In this document: in pieces, positions 15,032 to 23,750 of the stretch
Layout of the letters: each line of letters starts with the position of its first letter
Position numbering within the stretch: the first letter of the stretch is position 1
Source: Solirubrobacter sp035555675
GTDB taxonomy: Bacteria; Actinomycetota; Thermoleophilia; Solirubrobacterales; Solirubrobacteraceae
Length of the DNA: 64,000 nucleotides
Assembly: GCA_035555675.1 (NCBI GenBank)
Contig: DATMGH010000172.1
Span: 1-64,000, forward strand
Direction of reading: 5' to 3'
Notes under the pieces: model-generated
Database searches by the model: none
What the model was told of the DNA's origin: nothing
Seen by the model: only the letters and a program-made list of their open reading frames with translations
Position numbers and translations under genes: made by a program

Positions 15032-16276
15032 CTAGCGGAACGAGCGGGTGAACGTGCCGACGGTCGGTGCGGGGTCGCCGTTGTGGAACTTCGCGCCGTT
15101 GACCAGCACCACGCGCCCCTTGAGCGTCCCGTGACACCGCGGCGGGACGGTGCCGAACAGCGTCACCCGCTCGCCGGCGGCGACGTCGCGGTTGGTCGGC
15201 GCGAACAGGATCACGCGCCGGCATTCCTTGACCTGGTTGTCGAAGCGGCCTTCGAGCAGGTACATCGGACCCGCGCCCGAGATCGCCTGGGGCGCGCGGA
15301 AGCGCACCGTCACCTTGGGCACGCTGAGGGTGCGCGAGACGCGGTAGGTGCCGACGCTGACCCGCAGCGAGCGGCGGATGCTGCCCGAGACCTTCGGCGG
15401 CTTCGGCTCGACGTAGCCCTTGGGCGCGCAGTACGGCCGCTTCGGGTCCACCGGCGGGCAGCTGGTCCCGTCGCGGTAGTCGATGCGCCGGATCGCCGCG
15501 CCCTGACCGAGCATCGGGCCCCCGCCGACGCCCACGCCGTAGTGCGGGTTGCGGCGCGCGCGCACGAACAGGTAGGCGCCCTCGGGCGCGGTCAGCTCCT
15601 GCTTGGCGCCGCCCGCGAACGTCACGCTCGCCGCCTGCGGCCCGAGCAGCCCGTACGCGAGCTGGCGGCGGTCGGCGACCGGGCACTTCGGCCGCCCGGA
15701 GCGCTTCTCGCCCGGCGTGGAGCAGTCGCGGTCGCGGCCGGCCTCGCCGCTGGCGTACGACGACCGGTCGACCGCCGCGAAAGTCTGACCGGATCCGTCC
15801 GGAAGCTGGCAGGCCAGCCAGCTGTCGCTGATCGGCGGCAGCGGGTGGAACCGGCCGTCGTCGCCTTCGAGCCCGTCCTGCCCGAGCACGCCCAGCTGGT
15901 CGCCGACGACGCGCCCGGCCTGCAGGCAGACCATCCCGCGCGTGGTCGTGACGATCCGCAGGCCCCACGGCGGTCCGCCGTCGGGGTCCGGCACCCGCAG
16001 CGGCAGCAGGCGGACGTCCGCGGCCACGCCCATCGCGGCGTGAGGATCGTGGTTGACGTGCGCCGGCTTCACCGGCGCGCCGACCGGCAGCACGCCGGTG
16101 GCGGCCAGCGCGCCCGCCGTGGCGAGCATGCCGCCGCCCGCGAACAGCGCCGTGAGGGCGAACCGCCGGCGGCGCGCGGGGCGCGGGGCCGCGACCAGCG
16201 CGTCGCGCAGCTGGGGCAGGATCGGCGCGCGGCGGGCGTGGGCCAGCTGGTCGCGCAGTTGCGGCAGGATCGTCAT
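15032..16276 (-). CDS. Single-pass membrane protein encoded with ECF sigma factor (possible anti-sigma)
   Basis: A 414-residue protein. The cytoplasmic N-terminus repeats a short motif (ILPQLRDQLAHA, then ILPQLRDALVAA), followed by Arg-rich residues and one transmembrane segment near 40-62. The large outside domain has several Cys and strand-rich repeats (VTFAGGAKQELTAPEG, KVTVRFRAPQAI). The ATG overlaps the sigma stop by 4 bp. The topology and coupling suggest an anti-sigma or sensor partner, but no ZAS/RskA motif is seen, so this is inference. The duplicated ILPQLRD motif may be the sigma-binding part. Confidence 0.72.
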   Translation of the reverse strand: MTILPQLRDQLAHARRAPILPQLRDALVAAPRPARRRRFALTALFAGGGMLATAGALAATGVLPVGAPVKPAHVNHDPHAAMGVAADVRLLPLRVPDPDGGPPWGLRIVTTTRGMVCLQAGRVVGDQLGVLGQDGLEGDDGRFHPLPPISDSWLACQLPDGSGQTFAAVDRSSYASGEAGRDRDCSTPGEKRSGRPKCPVADRRQLAYGLLGPQAASVTFAGGAKQELTAPEGAYLFVRARRNPHYGVGVGGGPMLGQGAAIRRIDYRDGTSCPPVDPKRPYCAPKGYVEPKPPKVSGSIRRSLRVSVGTYRVSRTLSVPKVTVRFRAPQAISGAGPMYLLEGRFDNQVKECRRVILFAPTNRDVAAGERVTLFGTVPPRCHGTLKGRVVLVNGAKFHNGDPAPTVGTFTRSFR

Positions 16277-16830
16277 CCGGTTCCCTCGCTCAGTCGCCGT
16301 CGCAGCCGCCCGAGCCCGCGGCTGACCCGCTGGCGGACGACCGCCTCCGAGCAGCGCAGCTCGCTCGCGATCTCCGCGTACGAGCGGCCCTCGAGCACGC
16401 GCTCGCGCAGCGCCGCCGCCTGGTCGGCGGGAAGGTCCGCCAGCCACGCCGCGACGATCGCGTCGCCCTCGCGCGCCACCAGCTCGTCGATCAGCTCCAG
16501 CTGGCGCGCCTCGAGCACCAGCGCGTCGAGCCCGAGCCGGTCGCGGGCGCGCGACTCGACACGCCCGCGGCGGGCGGACCCGGCGAGCACGTTGCGCGCG
16601 ATCCCGAACAGCCACATGCGCGCGTTGCCGCGCTCGGGGTCGAACGCGCCGGCCGACTCGAGCGCGGACGCGAACGTCTCCGCGGTCAGGTCGGCGGCCA
16701 GCTCCGAGCGGCGCGTGAGCGCGCCGAAGAAGCCGAGCAGCGAACGTTCGTGGCGCTCGTAGAAGACGCCGAACGCCGCCCGGTCGGTCGGCGTGGCCTG
16801 CAGCAGTGCATCGTCGGTCCGCGTTTCCAT
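16273..16830 (-). CDS. ECF-type RNA polymerase sigma factor
   Basis: A 185-residue sigma-70 family protein with region 2 (FGVFYERHERSLLGFFGAL, then LTAETFASAL and ARMWLFGIARNV) and region 4 (LPADQAAALRERVLEGRSYA, then SEAVVRQRVSRGLGRLRRRL). No extra domains. The ATG at 16830 removes an extended leader of atypical composition. An inverted repeat aaccgg-ccgc-ccggtt lies 17-32 bp upstream (16847-16862) and could be a regulatory site. It is coupled to a membrane partner that probably controls it. Confidence 0.92.
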   Translation of the reverse strand: METRTDDALLQATPTDRAAFGVFYERHERSLLGFFGALTRRSELAADLTAETFASALESAGAFDPERGNARMWLFGIARNVLAGSARRGRVESRARDRLGLDALVLEARQLELIDELVAREGDAIVAAWLADLPADQAAALRERVLEGRSYAEIASELRCSEAVVRQRVSRGLGRLRRRLSEGTG

Positions 16831-16876
16831 GTTCGGACTGACCTTGAACCGGCCGCCCGGTTTTGTGACGGCGGCG

Positions 16877-17146
16877 TCAGGCGAGCACGTCGAGCAGCGC
16901 GCCGCGCGTCTCGTCGGCGACACGCGCCATGGTCGCGTTCGCCGAGTAGGCGGCGGGCGCGAGGATCGTGCCGCCGACGAGCTCGGCGGCGACGTCGTTG
17001 GTGCCCTCGGCGCCGCGCGAGGCGTCGGGGCGCAGCGGGGCGAACGGGGTGGTGGAGACGTTGGCGACGTTGTGCGCGGCGGTGTCGAAGCGCGTGGCGG
17101 CGTCGCGCATCCCGAGCGCGGCGGACGTGGCGGCCGGTGCGATCAT
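16877..17146 (-). CDS. Mini flagellar-rod-like protein (FlgC/FlgG family termini only)
   Basis: An 89-residue protein. Its N-terminus (ALGMRDAATRFDTAAHNVAN) matches the flagellar rod/hook N-terminal signature, and its C-terminus (NDVAAELVGGTILAPAAYSA followed by NATMARVADETRGALLDVL) matches the C-terminal rod signature. The whole central domain is missing (FlgC is about 130-150 residues, FlgG about 260). The two helices would form the D0 coiled coil alone. No other flagellar gene is in the window. A GTG at 17149 is an alternative start. A small inverted repeat (atcacc/ggtgat, 17145-17159) overlaps the start. Confidence 0.75.
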   Translation of the reverse strand: MIAPAATSAALGMRDAATRFDTAAHNVANVSTTPFAPLRPDASRGAEGTNDVAAELVGGTILAPAAYSANATMARVADETRGALLDVLA

Positions 17147-17165
17147 CACCCCGGGTGATCGGCGC

Positions 17166-18917
17166 TCAGCGCGCCAGCTTGATCTTCGTCACCGTGCGGG
17201 CGCCGCCCGACCGCGCCCGGAGCGTCAGGGTGCGGGCGTGGGTGCGCCGCAGCAGGCGCCGCCCGCGCGGGGTGAGCCGCAGCGTCAGCTTCACCGTCCG
17301 CGGCTCGCCGAGCCGGACGGTCGTGCTCGCCACCACGCGGCCCGCGGACTCGAGCGTCCAGGTCACGGTCGCGCGCTCGTTCACGCGCTGGCTGAAGCGC
17401 AGGCCGCGCCGCAGGAGCGCCGCGCGGGTGACGCGCCGCACCTTCGGCACGGCGAGCCGCGCGGGCGCCGGCGTCGCGGTGGGCGCCGGCGCGGGCGCGG
17501 GCGTCGCCGCGGCCACCACAGCGACGCCGGTGCCGTCGAGCGCGTGCATCCAGACGAGGTCGGAGTCCCCCGCGATCAACCCCACCGCCGCGGCGGCCGG
17601 CCCGAGCGCGTGCGGCGCGAACGCGACCCGGATCTGGCACGCCTGCCCGTGCGCCAGCACGGCGCCCGCGCACGTGCCGAGGTCGAGGTCGAACGCGCTC
17701 GCGTCCCCCTCGGGCCAGAGCGCGAGCTCGCGGGCGGTGCCGCCGCCCGCGTTCGTGAACTGGATCGTCGTCGTGGTGCGGGCGCCGAGCGGCGTCGGCC
17801 CGAACGCGCTGCGATCCCCGGCCGGGACGAGCTGCGGGCCGGCGCCGTAGCGGATCAGCACGTCGCCGCCGGCGCCGATCGTCACCAGGTCGGCCTTGCC
17901 GTCGCCGTCGAGGTCGGCGACCCGCGGGTCGTGCTCCGGCCCGTCCTCGGGCTCGCGCGACCAGGCGGGCGCACCGAGCGCGAGCGTGCCCGTGCCGCGC
18001 ACCAGCCCCGGCGCCGAGGGGCGGTCGGGCGCGTCACCGTCGGCGACGACCACGTCCGCGTGCCCGTCGCGGTCGGTGTCGGCGATCGCGAGCGCCCCCG
18101 CCGCGAGCGTCGTCGCGTGCAGCGCGCTCCCGCTCAGGAGCCGCACCGGGGCGCGCTCGCCGAGCACGTCGCGCGCGTGGCCGACGGCGACGTCCGCCTG
18201 GCCGTCGCCGTCGAGGTCGCCGGTCGCCAGCGTGGTCGGGAGCGCGCCGCCGGCGTAGACGTGCGGCGCGCGGAACGCGGGCGCCGAGTAGACGCGCAGG
18301 TTCGCGTCCGCGGGCGCGGCGGCGTCGAGCACGAAGAGCCGCCCGTCCGCGAACGCCAGGTCGGCCGGGGCGCCGACCGGCAGCGTGGCGTTGCGCGGCG
18401 TCAGCGTCTTGCCGTCGTTGAGCAGGACGGTGACGGCGCCGTCGAACGCCGCGAACACGTCGAGGTCCCCGTCGCCGTCGGCGTCCCCGACCGCGACCGC
18501 GGTCGCGCGCGTCTCCTTGACCGGGTCGCGCAGCTGGTAGGTGACCGGCGGGGCGAGCTGCCCGTCCGCTTGGCCGGACAGCACGACCAGCGTGCCGCTG
18601 CGGTCGAACGTCGCCAGCAGGTCGTCGCGCCCGTCACCGTCGAGGTCGCCGGCCGCGATCCCCATCCGGCGGCCGTAGGACCCGGGCAGCGTGCGCGTCT
18701 GCGGCGGGCCGTCGAGCCGGTACAGGAACGCTTCGCCGCGCCCGCGCACCCCCGCGACGTCGACCGCGCGGCGGCCGTCGTAGTCGAGCGTCACCTGCCG
18801 GTCCGCGGCCAGCTCCAGGACGTCCGCGGGCTCGACGAACGCGAACACGTCGGCGCGGGCCGCGGCAGGGGCCATGAGCAGCGCGGCGGCGCAAAAGAAC
18901 AGAAACCGGTAGATCAT
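17166..18917 (-). CDS. Secreted FG-GAP/VCBS-repeat protein
   Basis: A 583-residue protein with a Sec signal (FLFFCAAALLMAPAAARA). At least five calcium-binding FG-GAP/VCBS motifs are visible (DLDGDGRDD, DADGDGDLD, DLDGDGQAD, DTDRDGHAD, DLDGDGKAD), forming a beta-propeller. Residues about 365-470 resemble a HYDIN/choice-of-anchor D immunoglobulin-like domain (TTTIQFTNAGGGTARELAL). A Pro/Ala linker and a basic C-terminal domain (about 490-583) follow. Surface or extracellular binding is likely; no enzyme motif is seen. The mini flagellar-rod-like gene follows 19 bp downstream. Confidence 0.88.
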   Translation of the reverse strand: MIYRFLFFCAAALLMAPAAARADVFAFVEPADVLELAADRQVTLDYDGRRAVDVAGVRGRGEAFLYRLDGPPQTRTLPGSYGRRMGIAAGDLDGDGRDDLLATFDRSGTLVVLSGQADGQLAPPVTYQLRDPVKETRATAVAVGDADGDGDLDVFAAFDGAVTVLLNDGKTLTPRNATLPVGAPADLAFADGRLFVLDAAAPADANLRVYSAPAFRAPHVYAGGALPTTLATGDLDGDGQADVAVGHARDVLGERAPVRLLSGSALHATTLAAGALAIADTDRDGHADVVVADGDAPDRPSAPGLVRGTGTLALGAPAWSREPEDGPEHDPRVADLDGDGKADLVTIGAGGDVLIRYGAGPQLVPAGDRSAFGPTPLGARTTTTIQFTNAGGGTARELALWPEGDASAFDLDLGTCAGAVLAHGQACQIRVAFAPHALGPAAAAVGLIAGDSDLVWMHALDGTGVAVVAAATPAPAPAPTATPAPARLAVPKVRRVTRAALLRRGLRFSQRVNERATVTWTLESAGRVVASTTVRLGEPRTVKLTLRLTPRGRRLLRRTHARTLTLRARSGGARTVTKIKLAR

Positions 18918-18959
18918 GGCCCGTGGTGCGCATGCTCTCAGATCGCGCGGACGGGCGTA

Positions 18960-20012
18960 TCACGCCGCCGTCGCGCGCCGCGGCGGCTGCGGGCTCGTCA
19001 CCAGGGCGCGCAGCAGCGCCGCCGCCGCGTCCAGGTCGCGCGGGTCGATGGTCTCGAACGCCGTGTGCGTGTAGCGCGTCGGGACGGTCAGCAGCGCGGT
19101 CGGCGAGCCGGACTCCGCGAGCGCGAGCCCGTCCGACCCGTAGCTGGCGAACAGACCGTCCTGGGCGGGGATGCCGCGCGCGCGGGCGAGCGCCAGCAGG
19201 TGCTGGGTGAGCGCGCGGTCGTAGATGATCCCGGTGTCTCGGTGCACCGCGATCGGGCCGCCGCCGAGCTTGGTCGCGTACTCGCGCGCGTCGACCGCCG
19301 GGATGTCGCCGGTGAGGCCGACGTCGAGCGCGATCGCGGCGTCGAAGCGGCCGGTCAGCGCGCGGGCGCCGTGCAGGCCGTTCTCCTCCTGGACGGTGGC
19401 GGCCAGCCACAGCTCGCACGTCAGGTCCTCGGTGCCGATCAGCGCGTCCATCAGCGCCAGCCCCGCGCGGTTGTCCATGGCCGGTCCGGCGAGCAGCGCG
19501 CCGACGCGGCGCACCGGGCCGGAGAACACGACCGGCGCGCCGACGTGCACGCCCGCGGCCAGGACTGCGGCGCGGTCCCCGAGCCCGAGCTCGACCCAGA
19601 AGTCGTCGTAGCCGAGCTTTGACTCCTCGCGCTGCTTGGCGGTCAGGACGTGGCCGCTGGCCGCGGCCAGCAGGCCGTCGAGGTAGTCGCCGCCGCGCGT
19701 CAACACGCGCACGGGCTGGCCGACGGGGTGCCGGTGCTCCGGGCCCATGCGGCGGTCGCCCTGGGCGCCGTCGAGCAGCAGGAACCCGTCGTCGGTGACG
19801 TGGCGGACGACGTAGCCGACCTGGTCCATGTGCGCCTGCAGCAGCACGCGCGGTCCGGCGCCGCCGACGCGCGCGACGACGTTGCCGACGGCGTCCAGGC
19901 GCACGTCCTCGCAGCGCGTGCCCCAGCGTTCGGCCAGCCGCTCGGCGAGCGGGCCCTCCGCGCCCGACGGGGCGGGGACGGCGCACAGCTCCTCGAGGAA
20001 CGTCACCACCAT
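18960..20012 (-). CDS. M42 family metallo-aminopeptidase
   Basis: A 350-residue dinuclear zinc aminopeptidase (glutamyl aminopeptidase/endoglucanase M family). Ligands and catalytic residues are recognisable: His61 (QAHMDQVGYVV), Asp180 (AMDNRAG), Glu209-Glu210 (TVQEENGLHG), Asp230 (IALDVGLTGD) and a late His in YTHTAFETID. It is cytoplasmic and trims N-terminal residues from peptides, probably as a large oligomer. Its start overlaps the aldo/keto reductase stop by 10 bp, so the two are likely cotranscribed, though no shared pathway is evident. Confidence 0.93.
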   Translation of the reverse strand: MVVTFLEELCAVPAPSGAEGPLAERLAERWGTRCEDVRLDAVGNVVARVGGAGPRVLLQAHMDQVGYVVRHVTDDGFLLLDGAQGDRRMGPEHRHPVGQPVRVLTRGGDYLDGLLAAASGHVLTAKQREESKLGYDDFWVELGLGDRAAVLAAGVHVGAPVVFSGPVRRVGALLAGPAMDNRAGLALMDALIGTEDLTCELWLAATVQEENGLHGARALTGRFDAAIALDVGLTGDIPAVDAREYATKLGGGPIAVHRDTGIIYDRALTQHLLALARARGIPAQDGLFASYGSDGLALAESGSPTALLTVPTRYTHTAFETIDPRDLDAAAALLRALVTSPQPPRRATAA

Positions 20013-20809
20013 GGCTTCTCGCGCGCCACGTCCGTGCCGCCGGTGGTGTCGAGCGCGTCCAGCGCGCGCATGTCGTCCTCGGTGAGGCCGAAGTCGAACA
20101 CGTCCGCGTTGGCCTCGATCCGGTCGCGGTGGGTCGACTTCGGCAGCACGATCAGGTCGCGCTGCAGCGACCAGCGGATCAGGACCTGGGCGGGCGTGCG
20201 GCCGTGCCGCTCGGCGATCTCCGCCACCCGCGGGTCCTTGAGGTGGCGGCCGGTCCCGAGCGGGCTGTAGGCCTCGAGCGCGATGCCGTGCCGGTCGCAC
20301 GCGTCCAGCAGGCCGCGGCGGAACTCGAACGGGCTGAACTGCACCTGGTTGACCACCGGCTTGACGTCGGCGGCCGCGTCGAGCTCGTCGAGCTCCGCGG
20401 CGCTGTAGTTGGAGACGCCGATCGAGCGCGCGTACCCGTTCGCGTGCGCGCGCTGCATGCCGTCCCACATCCACGTCGGGCCGCCCTTGGGCCAGTGGAC
20501 GATGTAGAGGTCGACGGAGTCCACGCCGAGCTTCTCGAGACTGCGCTGGGCGGCCGTCTCGGCGTCCTTGTTGCCCGGGTAGAACTTCGTGGTGATGAAG
20601 ACCTCGTCGCGCGGCACGCCGCTGTCGCGCAGCGCGTTGCCGACGCTGCGCTCGTTGCGGTAGGCCTGGGCGGTGTCGATGTGGCGGTAACCGAGCTCGA
20701 GCGCCCAGCGCACCGCGTCCTCGGTCTCGCGGCCGTCCGGCACCTGCCAGACGCCGAGCCCGAGGAGCGGGATCCGGTTGCCGTCGGCGAGAACGCGCAC
20801 CCCTGTCAT
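20003..20809 (-). CDS. Aldo/keto reductase
   Basis: A 268-residue NADPH-dependent oxidoreductase of the AKR5-like group. The catalytic tetrad is Asp45, Tyr50, Lys75 and His105, within GYRHIDTAQAYRNE, TTKFYPGN and YIVHWP. The C-terminal IVLPKSTHRDRI binds the NADP phosphate. The family reduces 2,5-diketogluconate, methylglyoxal and similar carbonyls; the specific substrate is not known. The promoter has a TAGTAT hexamer 7 nt before ATG 20809. Confidence 0.93.
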   Translation of the reverse strand: MTGVRVLADGNRIPLLGLGVWQVPDGRETEDAVRWALELGYRHIDTAQAYRNERSVGNALRDSGVPRDEVFITTKFYPGNKDAETAAQRSLEKLGVDSVDLYIVHWPKGGPTWMWDGMQRAHANGYARSIGVSNYSAAELDELDAAADVKPVVNQVQFSPFEFRRGLLDACDRHGIALEAYSPLGTGRHLKDPRVAEIAERHGRTPAQVLIRWSLQRDLIVLPKSTHRDRIEANADVFDFGLTEDDMRALDALDTTGGTDVAREKPWW

Positions 20810-20816
20810 GTCGCCG

Positions 20817-20822
20817 ATACTA
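20817..20822 (-). promoter_or_regulatory. Putative -10 of the aldo/keto reductase gene
   Basis: TAGTAT on the minus strand, 7 nt before the ATG at 20809: leaderless arrangement. Confidence 0.55.
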
Positions 20823-20868
20823 GGCGGCGCGGCGCGACCGTCCGTTTGGCCAGTCCCATCTTGCTCTC

Positions 20869-22059
20869 ATGGATGGAAGACTGCGCCGGATGCCATCACG
20901 TTCTTTTCGCGGGTCGGCCGGTGCGGCGTTGCTCATGGCGGCGGTGCTCGTGTTGCTGGTGCCCCGGGCGGCGCTGGCGTCGATCAACTACACGATCGAG
21001 GTCAAGGCGCATCCGTCGGTGTTCAAGGCCCATACCGAGGTCGACGTGCCGGTGTATCTGGTCGAGAACCGAGCGCCGGACGTCGACGTCAGCTCCTTCG
21101 CCAAGTACCCGTTCGGGCTGCGTGAGGTGTACTTCGACATCGGCAGCGTGCAGTCGCGCTTCGTCTCGTTCACGCCGGACGCCGCGTTTGACGGGCACGG
21201 AAAGAACAACCCCTCGGCCGAGGGGTTGGAGGTCTACAAGAACACCATCATCAACATCGGCAACCGGAGCCGGATCTACCTGATGATCTACAGCACCAGG
21301 GGCGCTCCGGCGACCGTCGACGCCTCCGGCATCACCGGCCGCACGGAGCGGGTGCTCGGCACGCTGCGAATCGCCGTCGGCGCGCACGCGGACGTCGGCA
21401 ACGGCCAGAAGATCGTGCTCGACTACACGGTGGGTGACGACCCGTCGTCGATCGACCCGGGATTCGGGTGGTGGCGCAAGGTGCCGGACTCCAGCGGCAA
21501 CGGGTGGGCCACGACTGGCGGCACCGGCATCACCTGGCCGCGCCAGACGCGCGTGTTCTGGGACGGGACGATCGAGAACGAGGGCAACGCGCCCGGTGAC
21601 GGTTCGGCGGGCCCGAATGGCGGTGCCGACGGCAGCGGCGGCACCGGTGTCGGCGGGACCGGCACGGGCGCGGGCAGCGCGGACGGCGGCAGCGATCCGG
21701 GCGCCGGCCCGCAGGCTCCCGGCATCTCGGCGGTGGGGTACAGCGGCAAGCTGAGCAAGGCCAAGAAGAAGAGCAAGCAGCCGTTCACGGTGCTGACGAA
21801 GAAGCCGGCCAAGGGCACGCCCGCGGTGAAGGTCGCGGTGACGGGCAAGACGTCGCTGCGGGCGTCGCTGGCCAAGGTCGGTGCCAAGAACAAGCTCACG
21901 CGGCTCAAGGGCGAGAAGGTCTTCGAGGTCACGTCGCTGGAGACGTACCTCAAGCTCACCGGCAGCTGGAACAACAAGACGCTGCCCAAGGGCAAGTACC
22001 GGCTGACGCTTCGTTCCCCTTCGGGGGTCGCCTACCCGGTCGAGTTCACCGTGAAGTAG
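20869..22059 (+). CDS. Secreted protein with Gly-rich linker and Lys-rich C-terminal domain
   Basis: A 396-residue protein. Basic residues precede a signal peptide (ALLMAAVLVLLVPRAALA, cleavage near 38). The first mature domain (about 40-235) is strand-rich, with VDVPVYLVENRAPDVDVSSF and TLRIAVGAHADVGNGQKIVL recalling cohesin-like sandwiches; this is a weak resemblance. A Gly/Ser/Thr/Asp linker (about 240-280) leads to a lysine-rich domain (KAKKKSKQPFTVLTKKPAKG and onward). The Lys-rich part uses AAG codons heavily, unlike Arg-rich neighbours. An alternative start is the ATG seven codons on. Function unknown. Confidence 0.8.
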   Translation: MDGRLRRMPSRSFRGSAGAALLMAAVLVLLVPRAALASINYTIEVKAHPSVFKAHTEVDVPVYLVENRAPDVDVSSFAKYPFGLREVYFDIGSVQSRFVSFTPDAAFDGHGKNNPSAEGLEVYKNTIINIGNRSRIYLMIYSTRGAPATVDASGITGRTERVLGTLRIAVGAHADVGNGQKIVLDYTVGDDPSSIDPGFGWWRKVPDSSGNGWATTGGTGITWPRQTRVFWDGTIENEGNAPGDGSAGPNGGADGSGGTGVGGTGTGAGSADGGSDPGAGPQAPGISAVGYSGKLSKAKKKSKQPFTVLTKKPAKGTPAVKVAVTGKTSLRASLAKVGAKNKLTRLKGEKVFEVTSLETYLKLTGSWNNKTLPKGKYRLTLRSPSGVAYPVEFTVK

Positions 22060-22226
22060 CCATCGCGGTCTACCCGCAGGTCACGCTCGGGCTCCCGGCA
22101 TGTTCAGGTGCCGCGGCGAATGGCCGAACACTGAGAGATGGGCGTGGCGCGGACTCGCGGTCGGTTGCTCGCGGCTCGGTCGTCCTCGGCGCGTGCGCGA
22201 TCACGGACGCGATCGTCGAGCGGGCG

Positions 22227-23168
22227 ATGGCCAGATCGCACACGACCGGGCTCTCACTGGCCATCGCCCGCCGCGGGCGGCTGGTGTTCGCCAGGGCGTA
22301 CGGAAGCGCCAACCTGGGAGCGAACCAAGCGCTGAACACCGCGCACCGGCTCCGCATCGCGAGCATCTCCAAGTCCTTGACGGCGATCGAGATCATGCGG
22401 CTGGTCGAGCGGGGCCAGCTACGGCTCGATCAGAAGGTCTTGGGCGAAGGCGCGCTCCTGGGCGACCGCTATGGCCCCGCATCGCAATTCGCCGACCCGC
22501 GCGCGAAGGACATCACCGTCCGCGAGCTGCTCGAGCACACGGCGGGCGGCTGGGACAACGACGAGCAGGACGGCACCGCCGATCCGGCCTTTCTTCAGCC
22601 GCAGCTCGATCGCGACCAGCTGCTCGCCTGGACGCTGCGGAACATCCCACTGGAGCATCCTCCCGGGACGGTCTTTCAGTATTCGAACTTCGGTTACGTC
22701 CTGCTCGGCCGCGTGATCGAGCACGTCACCGGCTTGCCCTACGCGGAAGCGATGCGCCGCGACGTGTTCTCACCGGCCGGCGCGACGAGCTTCGCCCTCG
22801 CCGCCTCGGGGCGCCTTCCTGAAGAAGCCGGCTACGTCCAGATCGGCGGCGAGCCGGACGCCGCCTACCGCCTGCCCATCACCACACCTGGCCGGCAGGC
22901 CGCGCCGGACGGGACGCCCTCCGGCTACGCCAAGGGCTGGGCGGTCAACGACATTCCCAACTGGTGGCACGGGGGCAGCCTGCCGGGAACCTCCTCGCTG
23001 CTGGTGCGCACCGCGGATCGCTATGGACCCTCAGGCAGCGAGGCGTTCGCCTGGGCGGCGGTCACCAACTCGACCGACGCCCGATCAGGACGGGACCTCG
23101 ATCTCGACGCGCTCATGTGGCGGCTGGTGAGCAGCATCGAGACCTGGCCCGAGATCGACCTATTCTGA
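22227..23168 (+). CDS. Serine beta-lactamase-like hydrolase, 5' end apparently shifted out of frame
   Basis: A 313-residue penicillin-binding-protein/beta-lactamase family (class C-like) hydrolase. The SxxK box is Ser46-Lys49 (ASISKSL), YSN occurs in VFQYSNFGY, and HGGSLPG serves as the third box. Upstream of ATG 22227 the same frame reads on as a lipoprotein signal (SVVLGACAITDAIVERAM), but that frame has no ATG, GTG or TTG. The nearest ATG (22138) is in another frame. Either a small indel broke the signal peptide or translation starts at 22227 and yields an unexported enzyme. Role otherwise unknown. Confidence 0.7.
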   Translation: MARSHTTGLSLAIARRGRLVFARAYGSANLGANQALNTAHRLRIASISKSLTAIEIMRLVERGQLRLDQKVLGEGALLGDRYGPASQFADPRAKDITVRELLEHTAGGWDNDEQDGTADPAFLQPQLDRDQLLAWTLRNIPLEHPPGTVFQYSNFGYVLLGRVIEHVTGLPYAEAMRRDVFSPAGATSFALAASGRLPEEAGYVQIGGEPDAAYRLPITTPGRQAAPDGTPSGYAKGWAVNDIPNWWHGGSLPGTSSLLVRTADRYGPSGSEAFAWAAVTNSTDARSGRDLDLDALMWRLVSSIETWPEIDLF

Positions 23169-23710
23169 CTCCCGGCGAGCGTGACGATCGTGTCCACGTG
23201 CGTACCTGGCGTTGATCCGTGCCTGTCGGCGCTTCTGCGCCCGCCGGCTCCGCTTCGGCCCACTCCAGCTCGGTGCCGGGCCCGGACGCGTGGGGACTTC
23301 GCCTTGGCCGATGCGATAGAGCAGCTCATCGTCTCGTTCGCAGACCCACCACGCTTCGCCGTCGCGAACGACGGGCCGCGCCGGGTGCGGATGCCTGGGC
23401 ACGGCGGTCGTGACTGTCCCCACGCGGCCGAGGTCTCGGCGAGAGCCTCTTGGAGGATGTCGGCGACCGCGACCAACAGCTCCGGTCCGGTCAACGCCCG
23501 CGGCACGCAGCTCCCACCCGCGTATTCGCGGGGCTCGGCAGGACCCAGGTCGTCATCCAGCCGGGGCAGCGGCTCGCTGAGCGCCGGATCCTCGACGATC
23601 CAGAGGTGGTAACCGCTCAGATCGTCGCTATAGGCTGCGACGACGGCGACGTCGGCAACGGGCTGCGCGCCCTGCAGATCACGAAGCACGGCGGTGGCAG
23701 CCGCGTCCAA
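23160..23710 (-). pseudogene. Hypothetical protein with apparent frameshift near 23420
   Basis: From about 23710 down to 23420 one frame reads as a normal protein (AVLRDLQGAQPVADVAVVAA, YHLWIVEDPALSEPLPRLDD, VADILQEALAETSAAWG). Below 23423 that frame becomes an Arg/Ser-rich jumble while the next frame becomes protein-like (RPVVRDGEAWWVCERDDELL, then YRIGQGEV and a basic tail) and stops at 23160. A single-base shift at about 23420 would join them. A separate 87-residue gene from GTG 23423 is the alternative. The start is also unclear: protein-like sequence continues upstream of the TTG at 23710 without a better codon. No family recognised. Confidence 0.5.
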
Positions 23711-23750
23711 CCAGTCCGGAGGCCTCCCCGAGTCGCGCAGGCGGCCGATG

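Noticed and set aside
22131..22133. CTG as the real start of the serine hydrolase
   Set aside because: It would rescue the signal peptide, but CTG starts are very rare and no ribosome site or -10 at the usual distance supports it; left as a possibility under the frameshift finding.
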